This document shows positions 10,203-19,897 of a DNA stretch of 64,000 nucleotides, one piece after another. The notes beneath the pieces were generated by a model. That model did no database searches. It was given only the letters and a program-made list of their open reading frames with translations, and was not told where the DNA came from. This DNA comes from Saccharomycopsis fibuligera x Saccharomycopsis cf. fibuligera (lineage: Eukaryota > Ascomycota > Saccharomycetes > Ascoideales > Saccharomycopsidaceae), in NCBI GenBank assembly GCA_001936135.1, contig CP012817.1, forward strand, positions 62,001 through 126,000, read 5' to 3'. A program made the position numbers and the translations under genes. Numbering within the stretch: the stretch's first letter is position 1; each line of letters begins with the position of its first letter.

Positions 10203-11573
10203 CTAAACCACCTTTTCCTCTTTGGTAGCCTCTCTGTCATCACTATCAAGATCTGTTTCGATAGAAACAGCCCCGGTCTCCTGTGGGCCATCCTTCTTGA
10301 TATTAAAAATAATGTAAGAAGCAGGAACCACAGCAGCGTAGAAAACGCCCACAGACACTGCAAGGTTAGTCATATCACTGTCGTCGACACTACCAACAAC
10401 AAAGGCAAAACATTGACCAAGGGACTCCAAAGAACGAATAATAGCAGAACAATAGGGCACCTCATCAGACTCAAAGTCATAGGCCCCCATAACCCAATAA
10501 ACCCAGTTAAAAATTAATTCAGTGCCAATTTTGAAAAGCTGAAATGGGATGTAAGATCTGGCAAAACGGCTATTTCCACTCCAGTCAATGTTTTCTTCTG
10601 GATACAAATCAAACTGCTTTTGCATTATCAAACTATAAATAAAAAAACCAGTCATCAAAGTCAAGGCAACAATCCAAGATCCTTTAACTCTAATATGTCT
10701 CTTGATAAACTTGACATCAAGCAACGAACCAATTACAATATCAGTAGCCCCAGTGATTAGGGCAGTAAGCAAAGAGTTCAATGAGCGAGCTCTAACACTG
10801 AAATGGTGTGTAATGTAGTTAGATTGCCAAGTATTAAACCAGACCACCGCTAAGAATAATGGAGCCAAACATAAAATTTCTTTTCTTTTCAAAACTCTCA
10901 AAAATACTTTGAGCTCATCTTTCAATGGTCTTTTTACCACATTAGAACGAATTTTGGTACCATCTGAACGAATAATCTTCTCCGGTGGAGATAAAAGAAA
11001 AGAGATTGGCAAACCAAGGCATTGGATAGCTAAAAGAACCTTGTAAGTGTTTAAGCTAACTTTCCCACTTTTGTTGTCTTTAATATTCAAAGCAACAGAA
11101 ATAGCACCAGCAATGAGCCCACCAAGTTTGTTAAGACCTTGCCAAATACCAATGAACAAACCTCTCTTATGCTCTTCCGGATAAAGAATAGCGACGGTAG
11201 CTTCACCAGTCCAGAATGCCGAAGCACTAATACCGCAAAGTACCGCACCAGCAATAATCAAAGCTTGAGACCCATCCAAAGAGTTTTTGTATAAACCAGC
11301 AGACCAAAATACATAACCAATAGTACCTATACTGATAACATATTTAACACTCCAACGATTGGTCAAGATTCCAAAAAGCGGCGAAAAGAAAAACATTATA
11401 CCAAAAAGCACAGAGTTACCGATGTTCGCGGTTTTGACTGTTTGCAAACCACCAGCACCCAACCCACTAATAGCTGACCAGATACCTGGCTGCGTAAAAG
11501 ACAAAAGCCCAATGATGAAGGCTTGGAAAAGAGTAGCGCGGTAAAACTTGGCGAAAGATGAAGGTTGGGACAT
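10203..11573 (-). CDS. UNC93-like major facilitator membrane protein
   Basis: Fungal UNC93/DUF895-type member of the major facilitator superfamily, 456 aa with about 11-12 hydrophobic segments. Helix 1 begins near FQAFIIGLLSFTQPGIWSAI, and GLGAGGLQ follows; PGxWxAxxGLGxGG is the signature of this group. A second characteristic stretch, AFWTGEATVAILYPEEHKRG, lies between helices 4 and 5. The C-terminus is acidic and cytosolic. Substrates of fungal UNC93-like proteins are largely unknown, so no transport role is claimed. It is divergently transcribed from the beta-glucosidase gene across 420 bp. Such a pairing could mean shared regulation, but the substrate link is only inference. Confidence 0.8.
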   Translation of the reverse strand: MSQPSSFAKFYRATLFQAFIIGLLSFTQPGIWSAISGLGAGGLQTVKTANIGNSVLFGIMFFFSPLFGILTNRWSVKYVISIGTIGYVFWSAGLYKNSLDGSQALIIAGAVLCGISASAFWTGEATVAILYPEEHKRGLFIGIWQGLNKLGGLIAGAISVALNIKDNKSGKVSLNTYKVLLAIQCLGLPISFLLSPPEKIIRSDGTKIRSNVVKRPLKDELKVFLRVLKRKEILCLAPLFLAVVWFNTWQSNYITHHFSVRARSLNSLLTALITGATDIVIGSLLDVKFIKRHIRVKGSWIVALTLMTGFFIYSLIMQKQFDLYPEENIDWSGNSRFARSYIPFQLFKIGTELIFNWVYWVMGAYDFESDEVPYCSAIIRSLESLGQCFAFVVGSVDDSDMTNLAVSVGVFYAAVVPASYIIFNIKKDGPQETGAVSIETDLDSDDREATKEEKVV

Positions 11574-11993
11574 ATTGAGGTTTGCTGATATTTCTAGCTG
11601 AAGGAAGTGCTACAATAGAGAATACCTGTGAGTGACAAAAAGGCCATTGTGGGAGGTTTTTATATAGATAAATTACTAGATTTAAATATTTCAATGAATT
11701 AACGGCCAATAATGGCAGCAGAAGCGAGGTTGATGTCTAAGGTCTGTGATATAGGAAAAATTGTCGCATTGAGTGCAGCCACAGTCTCCACAGCGCGCTA
11801 CTTTATTTTCACCAGCCCAGGTGACATGGCATGCAGACATTAATTATCTACCTGTCAACAGATTGTCGCACACTTCAAGGCCGTGTTCTTTTTAATCGCT
11901 CCCGGATAAATTAATACAAGAACAGCTTTTATCTCCAACAATTACACCACTTTTTACTTTCAGTCTTATATTTATCACATAATCTGCATCTCA
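11574..11993. promoter_or_regulatory. Divergent promoter, UNC93-like / beta-glucosidase
   Basis: A 420-bp head-to-head spacer that must contain both promoters. It includes a GC-richer core (about 11780-11830) and AT-rich DNA next to both start codons. I could not identify a specific factor site with confidence. Confidence 0.5.
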
Positions 11994-14546
11994 ATGTGCA
12001 CATATCCTAACATCGAGCTAAGCGAAGAAAAATTGAGCCAGATTGACAACCTTGTCGATTGCTTAAGCCTCGAGGAGAAGGCACGCCTTATCAGCGGCAT
12101 TGATTTCTGGCACACTTTTGCCATTCACGATGCTGACCGCAAAATTGACCTCCCATCCATCAGACTTTCAGATGGCCCAAATGGTATCAGGGGCACTAGA
12201 TTCTACAACAGTGTTCCTAGTGCTTGTTTCCCTAATGGTACTTCGTTAGGATCCACATTCAACAAAGAGCTATTGTATAAAGCCGGTAAGTTGATGGGTA
12301 AAGAAGCAAAACATAAGGGTGCTCATGTCATTCTTGGCCCAACTGTTAATATTCAAAGAGGACCGAATGGTGGTAGAGGATTCGAAAGTTTCAGTGAAGA
12401 TCCCACTGCTTCTGGTTTGGCTGCTAGTGAAATTATCAAAGGGATTCAGTCAGAAGATATAATTGCTACAATTAAACACTTTGTCTGTAATGACTTTGAG
12501 GACCAAAGAAGAACTGTTAATGCAATTGTTTCTGAGCGAGCTTTGAGAGAGGTCTACCTCAAGCCATTTCAATTGGCCCTCAAGCATGCTAATCCATACT
12601 CTGTCATAACATCTTATAACAAAGTCAACAATGTTCATGCTTCCCAAAACTATCATTTGCTTACAGAGATTCTTCGTAATGAATGGAACTATCAAGGCAC
12701 CACAATAAGTGACTGGTTTGGTACTTACAACTTGCATGAATCAATTTCCAATGGTCTTGACCTTGAAATGCCAGGGAGTCCAAAAATTAGAAATGCCAGT
12801 ACCGTTGCTGATGCTATCATCACTAAAGAAATTAAGCAAACTGACTTAGACGAAAGAGTGAAGAATGTGGTAAGGTTAGTGGAGAGAGCAAAAGGTTCTG
12901 GTATTCCAGAAAACGCGTCTGAGAAAGATTCAAACAATAACGCAGAAACTTCGAAACTTTTAAGAAAATTGGCTGCTGAGGGTATTGTGTTACTAAAAAA
13001 CAAAGACAATGTCTTGCCGTTGCAAAAAACCGATTCTATTGCTGTGATTGGTCCTAATGCCAAATATCCATCTGTATCCGGCGGTGGTTCTGCTTCTTTG
13101 AATCCATATTATACTACTACCGCCTACAATAGTATTGCCGAAAAATATGGCAAACAACCTCCATACGCCGTTGGGGCTTATGCCCATAAAAATTTACCAC
13201 CATTGGATAACATTTTGAGAAACCCTAAAACAGGAGAGCCAGGCTTTAATATCAAGTACTATTACAATTTGCAAGATGCTATCTCTAACAAGGGCAATCA
13301 TTTCCACGAAGATGACTTGAACGACTATTGGGTCACTTTATTTGACTTCACTGTTCCACAAAAAGACGAATACTACGCTGTGGTTGAAGGCGATTTGATT
13401 CCGGAGGAATCTGGTTTTTATGATTTTGGCTTGTTGGTTAGTGGTACTGGCCAGCTCTTCATAAACGGCAAGTTGCTTATTGACAATAAGACTCATCAAG
13501 TCCCAGGAGACACATTCTTTGGTTCTGGTAGTAGAGAAGAAATTGGCTCAATTAGCCTTATTAAAGGAACTAAGTACAAACTCAGAATTGAATTCGGTAG
13601 TGGTGTTACTTCCACGCTTACCAAATATTCTGCTGGATCAGGCGGTGCATTTGGGTTCGGTGCTGCTCTCAGAATTGATGAAGAAGCTGAAATTCAACAT
13701 GCAGTAGAGATTGCTAAAAGTGTTGATAAACCAATAGTGGTTATTGGCTTGAACAAGGACTGGGAGTCTGAAGGGTTTGACAGGAAGGATTTGAACTACC
13801 CAGGAAAAACTAATGCTTTAGTACAAGCTGTTGTCAAAGCTAATCCGGACACTATTGTGGTGAATCAAAGCGGCACACCAGTTGAAATGCCGTGGATAGA
13901 TAATGTCAAAGGTTTAGTACAAAGTTGGTTTAATGGTATTGAGCAAGGCAATGCTTTAGCTGATGTGTTATTTGGTGATGTCAACCCAAGTGGCAAACTT
14001 TCTTTGACCTTTCCAAAAAAATTTGAAGACAATCCTGCGTATTTAAATTTCAGTTCTGACTTTGGTGATTCTATTTATGGCGAGGATATTTTCGTTGGAT
14101 ATAAATATTATGAAAAAGTTGGAAAAGATGTGTTGTTCCCGTTTGGATTTGGGTTGTCATACACCGAATTTGAGTTCACCAACTTGACCATTGATGCTAA
14201 CTTGAAAAAGAGACAAGCATTCATTAAATTGGACGTGACTAATGTTGGTTCAGTTGCAGGAGCTGAAGTTGTTCAAGTTTATGTTCTGGACACTACTGAT
14301 AACGGTATTAGAAAACCACTCAAGGAGCTTAGAGATTTTACTAAAATTTTCCTTGAAGCAGGTAAAAAACAACAAGTTGAAATAAATTTAGATTTGAAAG
14401 AAGCATTTTCTCACTGGGATAACAACAAGACCAAATGGGTTGTCGACAAAGGTATATACACCATTTCTGTTGGAAACAGTTCCAATAATATTCTCTTAAG
14501 CTCCAAAATTGAGATCGAAAAAGGGTTTTCATGGTTAGGGTTGTAG
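11994..14546 (+). CDS. Beta-glucosidase, GH3 with PA14 domain
   Basis: Family 3 glycoside hydrolase, 850 aa, releasing terminal beta-D-glucosyl residues. Order: TIM-barrel domain with LSDGPNGIRG (about 60-70), IKHFVCND (about 161) and nucleophile motif SDW (Asp about 240). Next comes the alpha/beta sandwich, split by a PA14 insert (about 385-550; FTVPQKDEYYAVVEGDLIP onward), with the acid/base region DWESEGFDR (about 589-597). A C-terminal fibronectin type III-like domain follows (EVVQVYV..., KPLKELRDF). This matches Kluyveromyces BglI-type enzymes. There is no signal peptide, so it is probably intracellular and acts on imported or phenolic glucosides. The only CTG noticed (14286-14288, residue 765) falls in YVxD, where the family normally has Ser, which supports CTG=Ser decoding. 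It is divergent from the UNC93-like gene. Confidence 0.94.
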   Translation: MCTYPNIELSEEKLSQIDNLVDCLSLEEKARLISGIDFWHTFAIHDADRKIDLPSIRLSDGPNGIRGTRFYNSVPSACFPNGTSLGSTFNKELLYKAGKLMGKEAKHKGAHVILGPTVNIQRGPNGGRGFESFSEDPTASGLAASEIIKGIQSEDIIATIKHFVCNDFEDQRRTVNAIVSERALREVYLKPFQLALKHANPYSVITSYNKVNNVHASQNYHLLTEILRNEWNYQGTTISDWFGTYNLHESISNGLDLEMPGSPKIRNASTVADAIITKEIKQTDLDERVKNVVRLVERAKGSGIPENASEKDSNNNAETSKLLRKLAAEGIVLLKNKDNVLPLQKTDSIAVIGPNAKYPSVSGGGSASLNPYYTTTAYNSIAEKYGKQPPYAVGAYAHKNLPPLDNILRNPKTGEPGFNIKYYYNLQDAISNKGNHFHEDDLNDYWVTLFDFTVPQKDEYYAVVEGDLIPEESGFYDFGLLVSGTGQLFINGKLLIDNKTHQVPGDTFFGSGSREEIGSISLIKGTKYKLRIEFGSGVTSTLTKYSAGSGGAFGFGAALRIDEEAEIQHAVEIAKSVDKPIVVIGLNKDWESEGFDRKDLNYPGKTNALVQAVVKANPDTIVVNQSGTPVEMPWIDNVKGLVQSWFNGIEQGNALADVLFGDVNPSGKLSLTFPKKFEDNPAYLNFSSDFGDSIYGEDIFVGYKYYEKVGKDVLFPFGFGLSYTEFEFTNLTIDANLKKRQAFIKLDVTNVGSVAGAEVVQVYVLDTTDNGIRKPLKELRDFTKIFLEAGKKQQVEINLDLKEAFSHWDNNKTKWVVDKGIYTISVGNSSNNILLSSKIEIEKGFSWLGL

Positions 14547-14655
14547 GAGCAGTAGTATTGGTACATAAGAGTTAAACGCTAATTTTTTGTTTATATTGAT
14601 AGAATTTTATACAATAATATACGAACAAAAAATTTCTATTTGAAATTTTTTCAGC

Positions 14656-15516
14656 TCACCAATCGTGTCTGTCAGTGGAAACAATAACATCTTTCCATTT
14701 TTCTATACGATCCAAGTTTCCTTGAGCGTAGCTCTTGATACTATCAATGGAATCAGCGCCAAAAGTAACAATAGCAGGCACTTCTTTTTCAAAACTTCCT
14801 CTCTTGTGGGCCAAGTCCACCAAGTGGTTACTTAGAAGTTGTGGATCGCCAGTTTGCTTTTGATCGTATACTGAAGTAAATTGTTTAGCTGCTTGTCTAG
14901 CATCTTCATAATCTGGAATATGGGCAGGGAAAACACCAGGGTCAGTATTTTTGTTAGCGGCAGTCAAGAAAGTAGTTCTAAATACACCAGGCTCGATAAG
15001 CACAGAGCGAATGCCTAAACCTGACACTTCATTGTCAAGAGTAACGCTCAAGTTTTGTAATGCTGCTTTGGAAGAGTCGTATGGACCAACACATGGAACT
15101 GTGTCGTAACCGGATCGACTACCAATATTGATAATGAGTCCAGACTTCTTTGAGCGCAAGTGAGGTAAAAATGCAGTGGCCACTTTAATTGGGCCAAAAA
15201 CATTAGTAACAAATTGTTTTTCAAGCAAATCAGCACCAACTTCTTCAAGACTGCCGAATTGGCCGTATCCGGCATTATTGACAATCACATCTACTGGACC
15301 ATGTTCTTTGAGAATCTCCTCAATTCTAGATTTAACTTCCGCTGAAGAAGCGTTGATGTCAAAGTCAACTGGAACTGCACCTTTAGATTTCAAATCAGTG
15401 AGTTTGGACGAGTTTCTGCTAGCGGCAATGACCTTATCTCCGTTTGCTAAAGCAGTGAGAACCAAAGTGGCGCCAATGCCAGAAGAAGCACCAGTAATGA
15501 ACCAGGTGAGAGCCAT
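14656..15516 (-). CDS. Short-chain dehydrogenase/reductase, copy 1
   Basis: Classical SDR oxidoreductase of 286 aa, NAD(P)(H)-dependent with unknown substrate. Rossmann motif TGASSGIG is at residues 8-15, SRN after strand 2 hints at NADP preference, NNAG is at 80-83, the catalytic Ser is near 133-135, and the YDSSK box gives Tyr146 and Lys150. EPGVFRTTF follows the active site, as in fungal SDRs related to the YusZ/retinol-dehydrogenase-like group. It ends in DRHDW, shared with the second copy downstream of its promoter. Same-strand tandem duplicate of the gene at 16070-16930: identical length and 36 of the first 50 residues identical by eye. It is AT-richer in codon use than copy 2. A TATA box lies about 135 bp upstream of the ATG. 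Confidence 0.9.
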   Translation of the reverse strand: MALTWFITGASSGIGATLVLTALANGDKVIAASRNSSKLTDLKSKGAVPVDFDINASSAEVKSRIEEILKEHGPVDVIVNNAGYGQFGSLEEVGADLLEKQFVTNVFGPIKVATAFLPHLRSKKSGLIINIGSRSGYDTVPCVGPYDSSKAALQNLSVTLDNEVSGLGIRSVLIEPGVFRTTFLTAANKNTDPGVFPAHIPDYEDARQAAKQFTSVYDQKQTGDPQLLSNHLVDLAHKRGSFEKEVPAIVTFGADSIDSIKSYAQGNLDRIEKWKDVIVSTDRHDW

Positions 15517-16069
15517 TGTATATGTATGATGTGTGGTGTAGTTGTGAGTGTGTATGTAAACGTAAAGTCCTAAAGACCAAGAATATCAAACAATTTATTC
15601 GTCTCGTAGAATAAAATGAAACGCAGTCGCGAAAAGGGGAGGAGCTCGGTTTTTATAAAGTTTTTTTGAGAAGTAGAGCAACCGTCGACGGCTATGTCGG
15701 GATCATCATGCATGCCGGAATGCTGGTGCGCTGGAAAAATTTGTCTACTGCAACGCTAATTGGACCCTGCTGCTCCCGGCAGCTGCACCGTCAGCCAAAA
15801 TAAGCCGAGTACTTCATTGTGCTGTAACGGCTCCCAAGGTTCCCTTAACCATAAAAAGACCTCAGACAAATTGCGGCTATACCCTCCAGATAAAGGCAGC
15901 AAACTAAGCTTACAAACTGCGTGCCATCAGTTACAAATCATAGCATATGATACCAAAACGCAACCTGCATTAACGTATATGCATGAAAACTACTTCAAGT
16001 AACATAAAAGCACAATGCAGAACGGCAGAGCGTAACAAACATTATCACTCAAGGATATTACTAATCACC
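15517..16069. other. Spacer between tandem SDR genes
   Basis: Promoter of SDR copy 1 and 3' region of copy 2. A TATA box lies at 15651-15657. The rest is moderately GC-rich without a supported ORF. Confidence 0.5.
15651..15657 (-). promoter_or_regulatory. TATA box of SDR copy 1
   Basis: TATAAAA on the minus strand, about 135 bp before the ATG at 15516. Position and match are good for a regulated yeast promoter. Confidence 0.6.
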
Positions 16070-16930
16070 TCACCAGTCGTGTCTGTCAGTGGACAATATA
16101 ACATCCTTCCACTTTTCAATGCGCTCCAAGTTGCCTTTGGCATAATTTATGATACTGTCAATGGAATCTTGGCCAAACGTGACAATTGGTGGAACTTCTT
16201 CAGCAAAACTGCCGCGCTTGTGTGCCAAGTCGACTAAATGCTTGCTGAGAACATCTGGGTCACCAGTCTGCTTTTTATCGAAATCCGAGGCAAACTTTTG
16301 AACAGCCTCTCTGGCTCCGTCGTAGTCAGAAACATGGGACGGAAACACGGTAGGGTCCTCCTTCAAGTTAGCGGCCGTTAAAAAGCTGGTTCTAAAGACA
16401 CCAGGCTCGACAAGCACAGAGCGGATGCCTAATGGCGACACTTCTTTGTCAAGCGACACACTTATGTTCTGCAATGCTGCTTTCGAGGAATCATAAACCA
16501 GAACGAATCCGGCGTGGTCGTATGCGGCTCTGCTGCCAATATTGATGAAAAGGCCAGACTTTCTCGAGCGCAAGTGCGGGAGGAAGGCGCTGATGACCTT
16601 GACTGGGCCAAACACGTTGGTGGCGTACTGCTTTTCGAATAGCTCTGGCCCGGCTTCCTCGACGGACCCAAACTGGCCGTAGCCTGCGTTATTTACCACC
16701 ACGTCAATTGGGCCGTTCTCTTTGATGATCGAGCTGACCTTTGCCTTGATGTCGGAAGCGCTGGCGTTGACATCAAAATCAACAGTGATTGCCCCCTTCG
16801 CCTTCAAAGAATCGAGTTTCAGTGAATTTCTGCTGGCAGCAATGACTTTGTCGCCATGAGCTAGGGCCGCTGACACAATAGCGGCACCGATCCCAGATGA
16901 TGCGCCAGTGACAAACCAGGTAGAAGTCAT
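16070..16930 (-). CDS. Short-chain dehydrogenase/reductase, copy 2
   Basis: Paralogue of the adjacent SDR, again 286 aa and colinear without gaps: TGASSGIG (8-15), SRN, NNAG (80-83), Ser near 133 and Tyr146/Lys150 in YDSSK, ending in DRHDW. All catalytic residues are retained, so both copies should be active. Substrate is unknown. Codons are clearly more GC-rich (GCC, AAG, GTC, CTC) than in copy 1, although the proteins are close, so the two copies have evolved under different local composition. A minus-strand TATAAAA lies about 125 bp upstream, in the same arrangement as copy 1, which suggests the duplication carried the core promoter. Confidence 0.9.
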   Translation of the reverse strand: MTSTWFVTGASSGIGAAIVSAALAHGDKVIAASRNSLKLDSLKAKGAITVDFDVNASASDIKAKVSSIIKENGPIDVVVNNAGYGQFGSVEEAGPELFEKQYATNVFGPVKVISAFLPHLRSRKSGLFINIGSRAAYDHAGFVLVYDSSKAALQNISVSLDKEVSPLGIRSVLVEPGVFRTSFLTAANLKEDPTVFPSHVSDYDGAREAVQKFASDFDKKQTGDPDVLSKHLVDLAHKRGSFAEEVPPIVTFGQDSIDSIINYAKGNLERIEKWKDVILSTDRHDW

Positions 16931-17052
16931 GTTGTGCAGGGTTATATTGAGCAGGGTTGGTGTGAGTCTAGCTTGTTTTTGAGCTTTGCGGTGCAGAAAG
17001 ATTGGTGTGTCCTAGGTTCAACCAGACTTTTCAGCAGGAGGACATCTCCAGC

Positions 17053-17059
17053 TTTTATA
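17053..17059 (-). promoter_or_regulatory. TATA box of SDR copy 2
   Basis: TATAAAA on the minus strand about 125 bp before the ATG at 16930, matching the position found for copy 1. Confidence 0.6.
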
Positions 17060-17464
17060 GGCAGCGCATCACCACTGTTTGGCAGCAACAATTGACGGAA
17101 ATATCGGTCGTAAGCATGTCACCGAGACTGCAACCACAGCTTGCAACTGCGGAACTAAGTAAGCACGAAAGTTTTCGAGGACATACCGGCCGCAGCACCG
17201 AGGGCAAGATGAATAATCTGTCAGAGCAAGGCGTATTCAACCCATTTCAGTTGATTATAGGGACAATTATGCGTAGAGTCGTATTGTAGGTGGAGCACAA
17301 AACTTATGCTGCAGGCTGACGCAGTATAACAAAGCGGCAAACCTTTTGACTACAAGACCTTGTTTAAAGCACAGCACACAGCAACTGTGGCTGGTGAAAA
17401 CAAAACAAAAAAAAAAAAAAAATTGAACCAACACAGAGGTATATACTCTCAAATGGGGGGTGTT

Positions 17465-17494
17465 GGCCGTGGCCGTGGCGGTGGCCGTGGCGGT
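17465..17494 (+). repeat. GGCSGT hexamer repeat (5 units)
   Basis: Five consecutive hexamers, GGCCGT or GGCGGT. In one frame they would encode Gly/Arg, but no supported gene covers them. Confidence 0.8.
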
Positions 17495-17539
17495 GGGTCT
17501 GACATCGGTTGCGCACACAGGCAAGTTTGCAAACCACTA

Positions 17540-17567
17540 GGTGAAACCACCAGGGTGAAACCACCAG
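17540..17567 (+). repeat. Tandem 14-bp direct repeat
   Basis: GGTGAAACCACCAG occurs twice back to back with no mismatch. Each unit also contains a short GGT...ACC inverted repeat. Function unknown. Confidence 0.8.
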
Positions 17568-18454
17568 AGACCTGCCGATTGCAATCGTGGACACCCGAGT
17601 AGCTGGTGAGATAAACGGACTGTCGCAGCTGCTGCCAAATTCGGAGTTCTTCATCTGCAATCTTATAGCGAACCTATTCGTATACTGGTCATAAATGATT
17701 TTAGAAATAAAAGATGAAGACAGTCTTTTTTGAAGAGCGGCAGTTGGAATAAACACAGCAGTGGCTATTCCAATCTGCAAAACCAATAATGTAACTAAAA
17801 GTAATCATGTTAAAAGTGTTACAGCATTAGAAGCTAAAACCCAGCGGAGAGATTATTTTATAATCGATTCAAAAAATGGTAAACTATTCGATGTTAAGGC
17901 AATTAACAAAATAGACTCCAGTCAACATTCCACCTTAGATATTTGACGGAAACATTAAGCTTAAATAGGAAGAAGTGCGTAGGCCATTATTACATGATGC
18001 AATGTCAGATCAAGATCATAGTCTTTTAAGTGGTTGAAATGCTACTCCAAGTTTTAGAGCATGTAATAATTCAGTGAATTATGCAGCAGCGTACTCTCTT
18101 TGAGCTCCCAAAAGGGCAATTTTTCTATGGATATTTGCATTTTCATTAGTATTGCAAATGCACTTGCTCGACCAAAATAGACCGCACAAGATAATCTTGA
18201 GTTTCTGGTCTACTCGAGGATGTATATAATTGCTCTTAGTTCATTTTTGTTACAAAGGTTGCTAATACTGAATTGAATTGGATCGCGACTATGTTGCAAA
18301 TTGCTGTTTTATACCGGGAGGATGGATACATGCACTATCGAAACATAAAAAAAAAAACAGCTAATAAATTTATTACCAAGGTAACCTTTCAACGGCAAGG
18401 AGGTGATGGTCTTCATAGCCAGCAGAAGCTGTTCAGAGACTCAACAAGAACAAA

Positions 18455-19897
18455 ATGCGTGCATGTTCCACTAAAAGCAAATACCAGCTGATGAGTAGGT
18501 GGCTTATTGCCATCTCATTTCTTGTTCATGTTGGCTTTTTTCTTTTTGGCCTTTATCAGGATACTACCATGGAAGTGAAGTACACTGATGTTGACTATTT
18601 CGTTTTTACTGATGCTGCGAGATACGTCTACCATGGGATGTCTCCATACTTGAGAGAGACATACAGGTATACACCACTATTAGCTTACTTATTGGTGCCT
18701 ACTCCTATAAAGTTTGAAGACAATGCTTTGTTGCAATTGGCGTTTTACTCATTTGGGAAGTTTATTTTCATTATCAGTGATTTGGTTACCGGTATGCTAA
18801 TATTGAGAATGCTTGACCATTTTCAACAAGCTGAAGAAGATTGCGAAGAGAACAAAACCGTGCCAAGGGCATGTAAGCCTGATGGCACGAGTCAGCTGAA
18901 ATGCACTTTGGCTTACAAAAACTTGGTTTTGTCATCTATATGGTTGTTAAATCCAATGGTTATTACAATCAGTACCAGAGGCAGTCCAGAGAGCTTCTTA
19001 ACGGTGCTCTTGATGCTATTTATCTACGAGCTTGTTATAAAGAAAAACCTCTTCTTGTCTGGCTTATTTTATGGTCTTTCAGTACATTTCAATATATATC
19101 CGATCATTTACTCTCCAGCAGTGTTTTTGTATTTGTGTCACTCTAGACATTCGAGCATCCAAACAATATTAAAATCAATTTTTACATCTTCAAAAGTATG
19201 GAAATTTGCTCTTTCCTGTGCTTTTTCATTTGCCCTTGTTACTGGTGTCATGACGGCGATTTATGGCAACGAATTTCTTGATAACAGTTACTTCTATCAC
19301 TTTATCAGAACAGATCATAGACACAATTTCTCATTCTATAACATATCACAATACTTCATATCCTCTTTAGATGATAGCATGGTAGATGTGCTATCTTCTT
19401 CAATATGGGAAGACATGGTAAAAAACTGCTTTATCAAGCTACTTTTGACTCTCGATTTGGCTAAGTATGCTCTCATTCCGCAATTTTTGCTATCAATTAT
19501 TATCATTCCAATCATGTTCAACTTGAACCCACGTTTGGCACACAACACTGAGAGTAATAGATCTCTTTTGTTGGTAATCACATTTTTCTTTCAGGCGTTC
19601 GCATTTGTGAATTACAATAAGGTGATGACATCGCAGTACTTTATACGGTACTTGCCATTTTTTCCATTCTTTTTGAAGAATTCAACACTAATTGGAATAA
19701 ACAAAGTGCCAGGCATTTTATTTTTGGCAGGGTGGGTTATTATGCACGCATTTTGGTTGTTCAACGCTTATCAGCTCGAATTCCTTGGAAAAAGCGTACT
19801 TCGAGACGTCTTAGTGGGCTCGATAAATTCTTTTATTGTCAGTAACTGGGCCCTTGGCATCTGCATTGATGATGTTGCTGCTGTGTTTTTCAAATGA
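18455..19897 (+). CDS. GPI14: GPI mannosyltransferase I (PIG-M/Gpi14)
   Basis: Adds the first alpha-1,4-mannose to GlcN-acyl-PI from dolichol-phosphate mannose in the ER lumen during GPI-anchor synthesis. It is a polytopic protein of 480 aa with about 8-10 hydrophobic helices. After helix 1 the family motif YTDVDYFVFTDAA provides the DxD-type lumenal acidic pair (Asp45 and Asp47 from the first ATG). RYTPLLAYLL, TRGSPES and HFNIYPIIYSP are further PIG-M signatures. Two ATGs are possible: 18455, or 18491 (MSRWLIAISFLVHVG), which starts closer to helix 1 and resembles homologues better. The intervening segment contains a CTG codon and is unlikely to matter functionally. Confidence 0.92.
   Translation: MRACSTKSKYQLMSRWLIAISFLVHVGFFLFGLYQDTTMEVKYTDVDYFVFTDAARYVYHGMSPYLRETYRYTPLLAYLLVPTPIKFEDNALLQLAFYSFGKFIFIISDLVTGMLILRMLDHFQQAEEDCEENKTVPRACKPDGTSQLKCTLAYKNLVLSSIWLLNPMVITISTRGSPESFLTVLLMLFIYELVIKKNLFLSGLFYGLSVHFNIYPIIYSPAVFLYLCHSRHSSIQTILKSIFTSSKVWKFALSCAFSFALVTGVMTAIYGNEFLDNSYFYHFIRTDHRHNFSFYNISQYFISSLDDSMVDVLSSSIWEDMVKNCFIKLLLTLDLAKYALIPQFLLSIIIIPIMFNLNPRLAHNTESNRSLLLVITFFFQAFAFVNYNKVMTSQYFIRYLPFFPFFLKNSTLIGINKVPGILFLAGWVIMHAFWLFNAYQLEFLGKSVLRDVLVGSINSFIVSNWALGICIDDVAAVFFK

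Larger units (their letters stand above)
16931..18454. other. Spacer between SDR pair and GPI14
   Basis: About 1.5 kb holding both upstream regions: the promoter of SDR copy 2 and that of GPI14. It is GC-rich up to about 17.6 kb and AT-rich after that. It contains five GGCSGT hexamers (17465-17494), a 14-bp unit repeated in tandem (17540-17567), and an open AT-rich frame without ATG (17734-17946) that resembles a coding relic but matches nothing I know. No RNA gene was recognised. Confidence 0.5.
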
